A stretch of 64,000 nucleotides of DNA, from the NCBI RefSeq assembly GCF_021739485.1, contig NZ_JAJFNK010000005.1, forward strand, positions 1-64,000, read 5' to 3'. Below, in pieces: positions 28,048 through 35,791 of this stretch; position 1 is the first letter of the stretch, and each line of letters opens with the position of its first letter. The notes under the pieces are model-generated. The model ran no database searches. It was not told the DNA's origin and saw only the letters and a program-made list of their open reading frames with translations. The position numbers and the translations under genes were made by a program. Origin of the DNA: Alicyclobacillus tolerans (GTDB taxonomy: Bacteria; Bacillota; Bacilli; Alicyclobacillales; Alicyclobacillaceae).

Positions 28048-28130
28048 TGGGGCTTTTGTATTGGAGAACGCGAGACAAAGGATGAGTGTGCAGGATAGCA
28101 GGATAGCAAATTCTGAGACCTGTTGCCCCG

Positions 28131-28158
28131 AAAAAAAAGGGCACCCCTACGGGTGCTC
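28131..28158 (-). terminator. Orphan rho-independent terminator
   Basis: On the minus strand GAGCACCC and GGGTGCCC form an 8-bp stem (one G-T pair) over a tetraloop, followed by eight T. On the plus strand the A-run precedes the hairpin, so it cannot serve the rightward gene ending at 28047. Confidence 0.7.
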
Positions 28159-28265
28159 ATCAAGTATAGGGTAATACCTAGGGGGGGTTGGTGGGTGCTG
28201 CCGGCTCCACCTAGCCGACAGCAGAAACGACCACAAGTGCCGTCCAACCTGATGTCATTATGAAA
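28131..28265 (-). ncRNA. Candidate leftward small RNA
   Basis: A strong minus-strand terminator has no protein gene before it on that strand. Upstream, TGCTGTCGGC and GCCGGCAGCA form a 10-bp stem, and GGTTGG/CCAACC closes around it. A 15-codon frame (28258-28211) encodes the hydrophobic MTSGWTALVVVSAVG without a good ribosome site. The 5' end is not defined; CATAAT near 28258 could be a -10. Confidence 0.4.
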
Positions 28266-28440
28266 CCGAAACCTTGAAATTTAATTGAACCAAACACGGA
28301 TAAATCCGCCTCTGGCTTGTTAATGTTTTTCTCAGGATATATTAAGAATTTCCTCATTTCTCTTTAGAGTCTACTCATTTCCGGCTGTTACCATGCGAGA
28401 GTGTAAAGCACCAGTTTGGATTAGGGAGGCACTCAATCAC

Positions 28441-29028
28441 ATGGCAGGTCGAATGAGCAACAAACTTATGATACTATGCACTGTGGCCGTCGGGGCCATC
28501 TATTCGGCGGGTTACGCAGTCACCGAATCGTCTGCACAGACACTGCCTCCGTCGGGAACCGCTGCGGCCCTGACTGCCGGTGGACAAACAGGATCTAACC
28601 AAAGCCCGGCAGGTTCCTCTTCCACCCCATCCAAACCAAGTTCAAGCCAGTCCGCATCGAATTCCACTTCATCGACTACGCCCCCTTCGTCAAGCAACAA
28701 TGCAAGTCAGAACTCCTCGAAAGGCACAAGTGCCGCCAAAACCTCGCAACCAACGACGCCCAAGTACCACGATGGTACGTTTCAAGGCTCAGGAACCAAT
28801 CCTTACGGAACCGTGGCCGTTTCTCTAACTGTCAAGCAAGGGAAAATCACGTCCGTTCAAATTACCCAATGCACCACGCACTATCCGGAATCGGTGATCG
28901 ACCCAGTGCTGCCGCAGGAGGTCATCAAGGCTCAAACGTGGAGAATCTACATCGTTTCCGGTGCGACGGCAAGCACTTACGCATTCGCGGAGGCCGTGTA
29001 TAACGCCTTGCAGCAGGCAAAAAAATGA
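28441..29028 (+). CDS. Extracytoplasmic FMN-binding-domain protein
   Basis: 195 residues. A membrane anchor or signal peptide (about 8-27) is followed by a long Ser/Thr/Pro/Asn linker (about 35-105) and an FMN_bind domain (NqrC/RnfG type). The C-terminal SGATAST at residues 173-179 fits the motif that ApbE flavinylates on Thr/Ser. Start ATG 28441 has GGGAGG 11 bases upstream, better than the ATG at 28393. It sits 50 bases before the RnfD-like gene and is likely co-transcribed with it. Confidence 0.85.
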   Translation: MAGRMSNKLMILCTVAVGAIYSAGYAVTESSAQTLPPSGTAAALTAGGQTGSNQSPAGSSSTPSKPSSSQSASNSTSSTTPPSSSNNASQNSSKGTSAAKTSQPTTPKYHDGTFQGSGTNPYGTVAVSLTVKQGKITSVQITQCTTHYPESVIDPVLPQEVIKAQTWRIYIVSGATASTYAFAEAVYNALQQAKK

Positions 29029-29078
29029 CGGTCTTGGCCATGAAATACACATAACACAGCGGATGGAGAGGTTTGTTG

Positions 29079-29948
29079 ATGAACGCGAACATTGAAGGTC
29101 GGCCTTCCCAAAGCCCTTTCAGCAAGTTTTTAAAAACCCCTAAAGGGTTTGTTCTGGCGGTGCTGATTTTACTCACACTGCTTTCTGCTTTAAACGTTCA
29201 AGAACACCATGGACTCGTGAACACGGCCGCAGCCATGGTCACCGCTTTGGTATTTGATTTCACCGTGGGACTGTTGCGACGGCCGATCCGTTGGTTTTCC
29301 GACGGTGGTGTCATTACGGGGCTTATCGTGGGGGGCATCTTAAGCGCCACTGCACCGTGGTACGCAGCCGTCATTACAACGGCGATTGCCTTGGCATCTA
29401 AGCATCTGCTCAAAACCAAGCGAAAACCCATCTTCAATCCCGCTGCCTTGGGTTTGCTCATTGCGACCGTCGTATTTTCATCCGGTCAAAGCTGGTGGGG
29501 CAGTTTGTCCATGCTGCCGGGTTTTAGCGTCATCTTCTTGCTCCTCGGCGGCTTTCTGGTCGTCCGGCGCGTCAACAAACTCCCGTTGGTGTTTGCGTTT
29601 TTAGGCACCTACTTTGCTCTGCTGCTGATCATGGCGCTGTTGCATCTCGGACTGCCGTCCGACACTCCAGCAGACGCTCTTCGCGTGCCGTTTATCAATT
29701 CCGCTTTGTTCCTGGCGTTTTTCATGATTACCGATCCGCCGACATCCCCCGCGAAATACAAACACCAAGTCTATTTCGGCATCATGTCAGCGGCCATTAG
29801 CATCGTGGTCTTCGCGACCCAAGGGGGACTCGCCTATCTCTATATCGGTTTGCTCGTCTCTAATGGCTGGAAGGCCTGGATTAGCCGCAAGCCCAGTGAG
29901 TCTCAGGTCCGGGTCCCATCGCTTCGCACCTCCCAACCAGAACGATAA
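29079..29948 (+). CDS. RnfD/NqrB-family membrane protein
   Basis: 289 residues with about eight to nine membrane helices. Family hallmarks are DGGVITGLIVGG, KPIFNPAALG and MITDPPTSPA. RnfD and NqrB are flavin-carrying membrane subunits of ion-pumping complexes. Here no other Rnf/Nqr subunit is near, only the FMN-binding protein upstream. A two-gene electron-transfer module delivering electrons across the membrane is likely. ATG 29079 follows GGAGAGG. Confidence 0.85.
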   Translation: MNANIEGRPSQSPFSKFLKTPKGFVLAVLILLTLLSALNVQEHHGLVNTAAAMVTALVFDFTVGLLRRPIRWFSDGGVITGLIVGGILSATAPWYAAVITTAIALASKHLLKTKRKPIFNPAALGLLIATVVFSSGQSWWGSLSMLPGFSVIFLLLGGFLVVRRVNKLPLVFAFLGTYFALLLIMALLHLGLPSDTPADALRVPFINSALFLAFFMITDPPTSPAKYKHQVYFGIMSAAISIVVFATQGGLAYLYIGLLVSNGWKAWISRKPSESQVRVPSLRTSQPER

Positions 29949-29955
29949 GTGCCAA

Positions 29956-30000
29956 AAGGCGCGCCGAGAGGAACATGGCCTGTTCCGTTCGGCGCGCCTT
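29956..30000. terminator. Bidirectional hairpin between RnfD-like and lgt genes
   Basis: AAGGCGCGCCGA and TCGGCGCGCCTT form a perfect 12-bp stem. It is just after the RnfD-like stop. On the minus strand the stem is followed by TTTT, so it may also serve the convergent lgt gene. Confidence 0.55.
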
Positions 30001-30018
30001 CGTCTAGGTGATGCGATT

Positions 30019-30058
30019 CCAGTTTCAATCTATCCAGTTGATTCTCCAGTTTCAATCT
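30019..30058. repeat. 13-bp direct repeat CCAGTTTCAATCT
   Basis: Two exact copies at 30019 and 30046, 27 bases apart, with degenerate similarity around them, in the short convergent intergenic region. It may be the remnant of a 27-bp tandem repeat. Confidence 0.5.
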
Positions 30059-30114
30059 TCCATGGGATTTTCTTTTTCAATCCATCCACGTTTTGTTACC
30101 GGATGCCAAGCCGC

Positions 30115-30927
30115 TTAGTCACTTTCGGTGGGCACGTAGTGCGCTTGATGGCGCTTGTTTTTTACGAACAGCCAGATGGCCAAAATAACTCCGAGGGCGA
30201 ACGTGACTACTGCCGTATACTGCGCAGCATCCCATCCCAGAGCAAAACGCGGTGAATCCCCTCGCAGCATTTCCAGGAAAAACCGAGCTACATTGTATGT
30301 AATCATGTAATACGAAAACGCAAAACCCTGAGGCCAGGATTTTTTTCGCTGAAATAAAATCAACAAAATGGCAAACAGGATAATGTCAGCCTGCCCCTCC
30401 CAGACGACGGACGGCCAAAGCGGTTGTGTACCGTACTGGTCGTGTGCTAATGTACCAGGCGGAAAAACGACTCCAAATCCCTGGTGGGTGGGACTGCCAT
30501 ACGCACTCGCGTTCATAAAGTCTGCGTCGCGGCCGATGCTCTGTCCAATCAGGATGCCCGGCGCCGCCATGTCCGCAAAGTGAAGGATGCTCCTCTTGTG
30601 GCGCCGCAGGTACCAGACCCCTGCCAGGATGCCTCCGACAATCCCGCCTTGAATGGACAGCCCCCCATGCCAAACCATGATGATTTGACCTGGATGTTTT
30701 GAGTAAAACGACCAGTCAAAAAAGAAGACCTGCCAGAACCTTGCGCCGACGATGCCGGCCAGCAGACAAATGGGAGCAAGATTCCACCAATGCTCGCTGT
30801 CTCCTTTGTTTCCGTAGACCTTCGTAAAATACAACGTCACGGCCAGACCCAACAAAAAAGCCAACGCAAAAATGGTGCTGTATGAGCGGACCGGAAATGG
30901 GCCGATCCAAAACCAATAAGAATGAAT
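30115..30927 (-). CDS. lgt: Prolipoprotein diacylglyceryl transferase, apparent ATT start
   Basis: 270 residues with about seven helices. Lgt features are GPFPVRSYS at the N terminus, GGLSIQGGIVGG, the conserved GRDADFMNASAYGSPT, and PSVVWEGQAD. It transfers diacylglycerol to the lipobox Cys of prolipoproteins, such as the one encoded at 12621-13196. An in-frame TGA lies three codons upstream of an ATT at 30927. No ATG, GTG or TTG occurs until residue 22, which would delete the conserved N-terminal helix. AGGAAAGGGTGA precedes the ATT at normal spacing, so ATT initiation is likely. Confidence 0.85.
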   Translation of the reverse strand: MHSYWFWIGPFPVRSYSTIFALAFLLGLAVTLYFTKVYGNKGDSEHWWNLAPICLLAGIVGARFWQVFFFDWSFYSKHPGQIIMVWHGGLSIQGGIVGGILAGVWYLRRHKRSILHFADMAAPGILIGQSIGRDADFMNASAYGSPTHQGFGVVFPPGTLAHDQYGTQPLWPSVVWEGQADIILFAILLILFQRKKSWPQGFAFSYYMITYNVARFFLEMLRGDSPRFALGWDAAQYTAVVTFALGVILAIWLFVKNKRHQAHYVPTESD

Positions 30928-30950
30928 GGTAAGTCACCCTTTCCTGAAAT

Positions 30951-30972
30951 TTTGCAGCCTTTAAGCTGCAAA
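30951..30972 (-). other. Hairpin between dedA-like gene and lgt
   Basis: TTTGCAGC and GCTGCAAA form a perfect 8-bp stem with a six-base loop, between the DedA stop (30988) and the lgt ribosome site. On the minus strand it is followed by ATTTC, not a T-run, so it may be a processing or attenuation hairpin. Confidence 0.4.
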
Positions 30973-30987
30973 TGCTTCCTTTGCGAA

Positions 30988-31614
30988 CTACTCTGTCATC
31001 TGCTGTTTGGCCTCTTTAAGACGACGGTCAATCCGTCTATGAATATACCAATAACCGGCCCCGACCAGCAAAACCAGCAAAATTGCGGGCACTAAATCCG
31101 TTTGCCAGTGCTGTCGGACTACATACCACATTTGTACAATCAGCCCACCCGCGGCCAGAAACGTGGCTGTCCAGATGAACGACGTGATAAACATGATAGG
31201 GACAAAGATCCTTAGCTTTACCCGGTTGATTCCCGCAATGTACGGAAGAATGTCTCGTATGACGGCAATGTACCGGGAAATAAAAAGAGCCAGAATCGTG
31301 TATTTCTTGAAAAGCGCATCACTTCGTTCCAATCGCGCTGGAGTCAGAAATATGTATTTACCATACCGCAAAAGCAGCGGTCTTCCAAACATTCGGCCAA
31401 TCGCATAGGCGAGCATGGAACCTGTAAACGTCCCCAAACCAGTGACAATGACCAATGTTGAAAAATGGAAGTGGTAAGCCCCGCTCCGCCACAACGCCCC
31501 GGCTGTAGTCAAGGTGGTCTCTCCCGGGACGATAAGAATAACATACTCCAACACCATCATGATAAATAGACCCGGATACCCATACGTTCCAACAAAATGC
31601 GTAATATTGCTCAC
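30988..31614 (-). CDS. DedA-family membrane protein
   Basis: 208 residues. DedA marks are EYVILIVPGETTLTTAGAL and the later RYIAVIRDILPYIAGINR, an amphipathic re-entrant segment typical of SNARE-associated/DedA proteins. The family acts in lipid flipping and membrane homeostasis. GTG at 31614 follows CTGGAGG. It is about 60 bases upstream of lgt on the same strand, so the two may share a transcript. Confidence 0.88.
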   Translation of the reverse strand: MSNITHFVGTYGYPGLFIMMVLEYVILIVPGETTLTTAGALWRSGAYHFHFSTLVIVTGLGTFTGSMLAYAIGRMFGRPLLLRYGKYIFLTPARLERSDALFKKYTILALFISRYIAVIRDILPYIAGINRVKLRIFVPIMFITSFIWTATFLAAGGLIVQMWYVVRQHWQTDLVPAILLVLLVGAGYWYIHRRIDRRLKEAKQQMTE

Positions 31615-31989
31615 GAACGCAACCTCCAGAATGACGATGCCATTTTTTCCCTGCAAACAGCCGTGTGTTGCTGCCACAACCCATTTTCCTGCTGCAAACT
31701 CAAGAAAAACTCAAGGAAAGTCGCAAAGCCAAGGAGGTCAGGCTCCAGGAACAGATAAGCGGGATAAAACAGGTGAATGTGTAGGAGTATACGGAATACA
31801 CCTTGAATTTGAATTGAACTAATTTTGAACAAACTAGAGTCAACGTATTTACAGTGAACGACGTGTCGCACCTTTTGGCAGCGCCCGAAAAAATCTTCTT
31901 AAACATGCAAACGGACATGCAAACGGACATGCAAACGGACATGCAAACGGACATGCGAACGGCATGCAAAGGCAATCAACTATGCATCT
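31615..31989. other. Intergenic region with tandem repeat, no supported gene
   Basis: About 375 bases between the SagB gene end and the DedA start. Open frames here are produced by the 12-bp tandem repeat and lack ribosome sites. I see no clear terminator for the SagB gene. Confidence 0.5.
31905..31963. repeat. 12-bp tandem repeat ATGCAAACGGAC
   Basis: Four perfect head-to-tail copies (31905-31952) and a fifth degenerate copy. The unit is a multiple of three bases, so it keeps frames open (repeating Met-Gln-Thr-Asp on the plus strand). It is just downstream of the thiazole-peptide operon. Confidence 0.9.
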
Positions 31990-33741
31990 CTAACTGCGCA
32001 AACTCCCTTCGAGTTTCGGCCGCGATCGGTAAAAGCCGATTGGGATTTGAATCAGGCACGTTTGATTGGACAGGTTCAAGTTGTAAAGTTCGTCACAGAG
32101 CTTGGTGTCAAAGCTCAGTAAAGGGTTCCCCCCCATGCCCAGAGCCGTGGCCGCCAGCAATAATTTTTGCACCAAGACACCTGCTTCCATCTGTTGGATG
32201 CGGTACCCTCTGACGCCGAATTCATCGACATAGTGACTGCGGTTTCCTACAACGTGAAAGCACAGCGGCACTTGGAATAAATTCACGTTGGCGACAGACA
32301 TACTTCGCTGCAACCAATCCCGATGGTCCCCCGCCCGGACGAGTCGAAGGGAATGAGTCGTCACGTCATACTGGTAGGCACCATCCAACAAACCGTCCAC
32401 TTTATACAGACACAAGTATAGGTCGACAGACCAACCGAGAGTCTGGCCGGACGGCTTATGTCGGGACTGAAGCCAGTCACGTTGATAGACGTGGGAGACC
32501 GTGTCTGAAAGCAAAGCAGCCAATTGCGCGTCATCGATTTTCTCCAATACAAAGTCCTCTCCTGGCGAAATGCGCTGTCTGCAGACCGCTGCCAGGTCGT
32601 AGGAGAGGGAGGAAACGCGAGGCAAGGGTACGGTCGAATCGATTCCTGTACCGTTCCCTCCAACGGATTTAACGGATCCAACCGATCCACCTGGTCCAAA
32701 CCGGCCAACCGCCCGCGCTGAACCCGTCTGGATTTCCAGGGTACGCTGGAACGAATCCGTCGATGCGTGATAACAGGCCTGGTTTGCTTGTACAAGCATG
32801 GGATACGGAACAAGGCGCCGTGATTTCACGTAGTGATCGTGCTTTAGTTCGGGCAGTTCCTGACAAAGTTGTTCCGCTGAAACGCTTGACCCGCTCGACA
32901 CTCGCGGCATGTCGGATGCTGGCGTTGCCAAATGCGCATCATGCCTCGTATGCAATGCCAATCCGCTGTTTGCGAATGCTTTTTGTGACAGAGGAATCAC
33001 GGCGTACACCGTCTCTTCGTTCTCTGCCAGTCCTAACAGATGGTTTACAGCCCGGTCCACAAAGTGATAATACACCTGGGCTTCAAGCCCAAAACGCGGT
33101 GCCATTTCGAGTAATTGTCCCACTAGGACACCCGTGTCGAGCCCTTGCAGCCGGTAAGAGAAGTTGTGGTACTTAAAGAAATTCTTCCAGAACACCGTCG
33201 ATACGAAAACCATTCCCAAGCACTCAGAGACCTTCGCCCGATGACCCAGAGCTTTCTCCATATATTCGTCAAAGTTGCCTTCCCGCAACCCTACGAGACG
33301 GTGGTGCGCCGCATCGTAGTGGTACAATCCCGGCGCAACGTCCTCTGCTTTTAAGTACACATAGAGCTCGTTGGGGTAAAGTGCTCCGCCAGATGGAACA
33401 AAGCGTCGGTAACTGTACATCACATCCCGGAATGGATCGGCTTCTACGGGATACTCCGCCGATGTGGTCCGCACCACGGTTTCGGACACCCTGGTGAGGC
33501 CATACGAATACCACAGAAAATGGCCCACATGGAGGGCCCGGAGAGGAAGCGTCCCGGCAGCATTCCCGTCATACAGACCGTGTTCCAGAGTCAACGGGAC
33601 CTGTGCAGACAATGGGACAACGGGTCGATGGCGATACAGTTTGTAAGGCAAAGGGGCGTCGTCCCAATCCGGTTCATAATCCAAGGGACGTACCCCATCG
33701 ACATTGAAATGCAGCGCGTCCAAAAATGACTTCACGTCCAT
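31990..33741 (-). CDS. SagB-type azoline dehydrogenase, double-domain
   Basis: 583 residues with two nitroreductase-like halves. The first half (about 60-265) has YRRFVPSGGALYPNELYVYL, PGLYHYD, and FFKYHNFSYR with the Lys-Tyr pair known in SagB enzymes. The second half (about 370-570) has SVDLYLCLYKVDGLLDGAYQYD, GVRGYRIQQMEAGVLVQ and GGNPLLSFD. A Gly/Ser linker with VGSVKSVGG joins them. SagB enzymes use FMN to oxidise azolines to thiazoles or oxazoles. It is the last gene of the cluster, 90 bases after the cyclodehydratase. Strong TGGAGG before the ATG. Confidence 0.88.
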   Translation of the reverse strand: MDVKSFLDALHFNVDGVRPLDYEPDWDDAPLPYKLYRHRPVVPLSAQVPLTLEHGLYDGNAAGTLPLRALHVGHFLWYSYGLTRVSETVVRTTSAEYPVEADPFRDVMYSYRRFVPSGGALYPNELYVYLKAEDVAPGLYHYDAAHHRLVGLREGNFDEYMEKALGHRAKVSECLGMVFVSTVFWKNFFKYHNFSYRLQGLDTGVLVGQLLEMAPRFGLEAQVYYHFVDRAVNHLLGLAENEETVYAVIPLSQKAFANSGLALHTRHDAHLATPASDMPRVSSGSSVSAEQLCQELPELKHDHYVKSRRLVPYPMLVQANQACYHASTDSFQRTLEIQTGSARAVGRFGPGGSVGSVKSVGGNGTGIDSTVPLPRVSSLSYDLAAVCRQRISPGEDFVLEKIDDAQLAALLSDTVSHVYQRDWLQSRHKPSGQTLGWSVDLYLCLYKVDGLLDGAYQYDVTTHSLRLVRAGDHRDWLQRSMSVANVNLFQVPLCFHVVGNRSHYVDEFGVRGYRIQQMEAGVLVQKLLLAATALGMGGNPLLSFDTKLCDELYNLNLSNQTCLIQIPIGFYRSRPKLEGSLRS

Positions 33742-33832
33742 TTTCGTTCCTCCATCCCGCTATGTTCTCGCACAGCACTCGTCAGACGCAAAGAACCTCC
33801 AAAATTTTTGATGTTAAAAGTGCGGCTTTTTT

Positions 33833-35791
33833 CTACGGAAACGGGTGTGGATGCGGGTTGAGTTGATGGCGCCTCAACGGCTGCTTTGTATACCCTAATT
33901 TTGCGGGCACTTCAAATACGCGGTTTAATCCTTCCAATCGTGTCAGGCGATACCCGAACGTCATGGGCAACATTCCGGGAATCAAAACCTTGACACACAC
34001 CAGGCCATTTCTCTTCAGTTCCGGTGTCGTCTGGTCCACCACGACGACATCCATGTTTAAACTGCGAAAAGCGCCTAAGAGGCGGTTGAGGTCGTCCTTC
34101 AGGTCTTGCTTTGGCACGTATGGCTCAAATTCTTCTGCAAAGGTCCGCGGTTTGCGGTTTCCTGCCATGAGGAAATCGAAGCGTTCCTCGGCTTGCGGCA
34201 AACTGTAGAGCATCGAATGGTCTTCCATATGCCTCACCTCATACGGATCGCGGTACATCAACTCGCAGTGTTCGCGATGAGCCTCGAATTTCTCATTGAG
34301 AAGCAGGAGCATCCCTGCGTTTTCATGCAGTGCACTTTTCACAGCACGGACGGGATCCAAATGTGCACCTGCGGCACAGATCAGGTTCGCCGCGTGCGGC
34401 TTTTGGCTTTTCGCGATGGCGAAAACGCTGGGTATTTGGTTTTCCATCGTCGCGTTAAACAAAAGCACTTCGTATCCCGCAACCATCCGCAGACGGTCCA
34501 GCATCAACTCGAGTTCGGCATCGTTTGCGGATTTCGGGTCTAAGGGTGTAAGAGGCAGACGCGCGTACCACGTCATCAAGAAGGCGTCCCGCTCGACGAC
34601 TTCCAGAATGCCGTGGAATATCGCTTCCACCATGGTACCGCCTACTGCGCAACCGTTGGAGGTTTCATAGACAAATCCATCGCCGCAGCCAAGACTGTAG
34701 TATGCAAGCCGCTCAGGCACCAAGACTGGCCGTTCTGAGACCAGAGAGTATCCCCACACCCAGTTCATCGGAGTGTCGGGATGAAAAGGTTGAAATGGAA
34801 AGTCACCCCGTTCATATTCTTCTTTGTCGTGTAAACCCACGGAAGCGGGATCGATGGCCAATGTGCTCAGATTTGTGAAACTGTCGTGAACGACCGTGCG
34901 TTTCCCGCGTGGCGCCAATCCGCAGTACCTCTCCAACCCCTCGAGGATCGCAGTCATTTCACTTTCGCCGTAGACGTGACTGCGTCCCGCGCACCCTTCG
35001 TCGCCGTTGGCCAAAGGCAGGTTTACATTCACCGCCGCAAAGGGCGTGGCTAAGTCGTACACCTTTGCGTTCAAACACCCAGTTCGAGAGTCCAAGTAGT
35101 CGTGAACTACAGCCGTCCCAATCTCGTCGAGTGACCTGCAACGAAAGGATGCAGCATTCGTCTTTGGACTGGGTTGGAGTTGAATGCTGGCCAATTGCGA
35201 AGAGTCGTCCGGCAAATCTCCGCAGGTCGAACACAGGGGATTTGGCAAAAAGAAATGGCGAGAGGTCTTGAGCGTTTTCAGATTGAGGAAGTAAACGCAG
35301 TCGTGCAGTAATGTCATTTCGCCTTCCAGGAATCGCTGCACCTCCGAGGCTAGCATGAAGGCCGTTTGCAAGGCGCCTGTACGCGATATCCATGCGTCTT
35401 TAATCGGTTTTTCGCGGTTGGCCAAGGTTTGCCGATACCCCCATAGTTCCTGCCGGTCAGGGTCAGCCATGAGACGGCGAACGTCGACACACTGAGAGCA
35501 CCCTTTCGTTCCTGGCACGACGAGGGGCCCCACCACGCTTTCTCCTAAAAAAGCAAAGCCGCGCAACCAAGGAACACGGGCTTTTTGAAAAACCTCTTCC
35601 GCTCTGAAGTGAACAGATGGAAACCAGGCGTCATGCAAGACCAAACCGAATTGAGTATCCTTGGGCAAGGACGTTAGATCCGGTTGATGAACGACGTGGA
35701 AATTTTTGGACAAAGGTTCATTTTGGGATAAAAGTTCAAGGGTTAAGTCACAAAGAAGGCCAGTACCGCTTACGAAAACCTGAGCTGTCAC
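33833..35791 (-). CDS. Fused TOMM cyclodehydratase (C domain plus YcaO/SagD)
   Basis: 652 residues. The N-terminal E1-like C-domain (about 1-215) has a zinc tetrad CSQC (98-101) and CSTC (187-190). The YcaO domain (about 225-652) has GESEMTAILEGLERYCG and EAIFHGILEVVERDAFL, the ATP/Mg-binding acidic motifs. The chain ends in PHPHPFP, a PxPxP tail typical of azoline-forming YcaO enzymes. It would cyclise the precursor cysteines to thiazolines using ATP. The GTG start follows AAAGGTGG and overlaps the stop of the preceding gene (GTGA). Confidence 0.92.
   Translation of the reverse strand: MTAQVFVSGTGLLCDLTLELLSQNEPLSKNFHVVHQPDLTSLPKDTQFGLVLHDAWFPSVHFRAEEVFQKARVPWLRGFAFLGESVVGPLVVPGTKGCSQCVDVRRLMADPDRQELWGYRQTLANREKPIKDAWISRTGALQTAFMLASEVQRFLEGEMTLLHDCVYFLNLKTLKTSRHFFLPNPLCSTCGDLPDDSSQLASIQLQPSPKTNAASFRCRSLDEIGTAVVHDYLDSRTGCLNAKVYDLATPFAAVNVNLPLANGDEGCAGRSHVYGESEMTAILEGLERYCGLAPRGKRTVVHDSFTNLSTLAIDPASVGLHDKEEYERGDFPFQPFHPDTPMNWVWGYSLVSERPVLVPERLAYYSLGCGDGFVYETSNGCAVGGTMVEAIFHGILEVVERDAFLMTWYARLPLTPLDPKSANDAELELMLDRLRMVAGYEVLLFNATMENQIPSVFAIAKSQKPHAANLICAAGAHLDPVRAVKSALHENAGMLLLLNEKFEAHREHCELMYRDPYEVRHMEDHSMLYSLPQAEERFDFLMAGNRKPRTFAEEFEPYVPKQDLKDDLNRLLGAFRSLNMDVVVVDQTTPELKRNGLVCVKVLIPGMLPMTFGYRLTRLEGLNRVFEVPAKLGYTKQPLRRHQLNPHPHPFP

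Noticed and set aside
31854-32213. Rightward frame with repeated MQTD
   Set aside because: It is a by-product of the 12-bp tandem repeat and runs antisense into the SagB gene.
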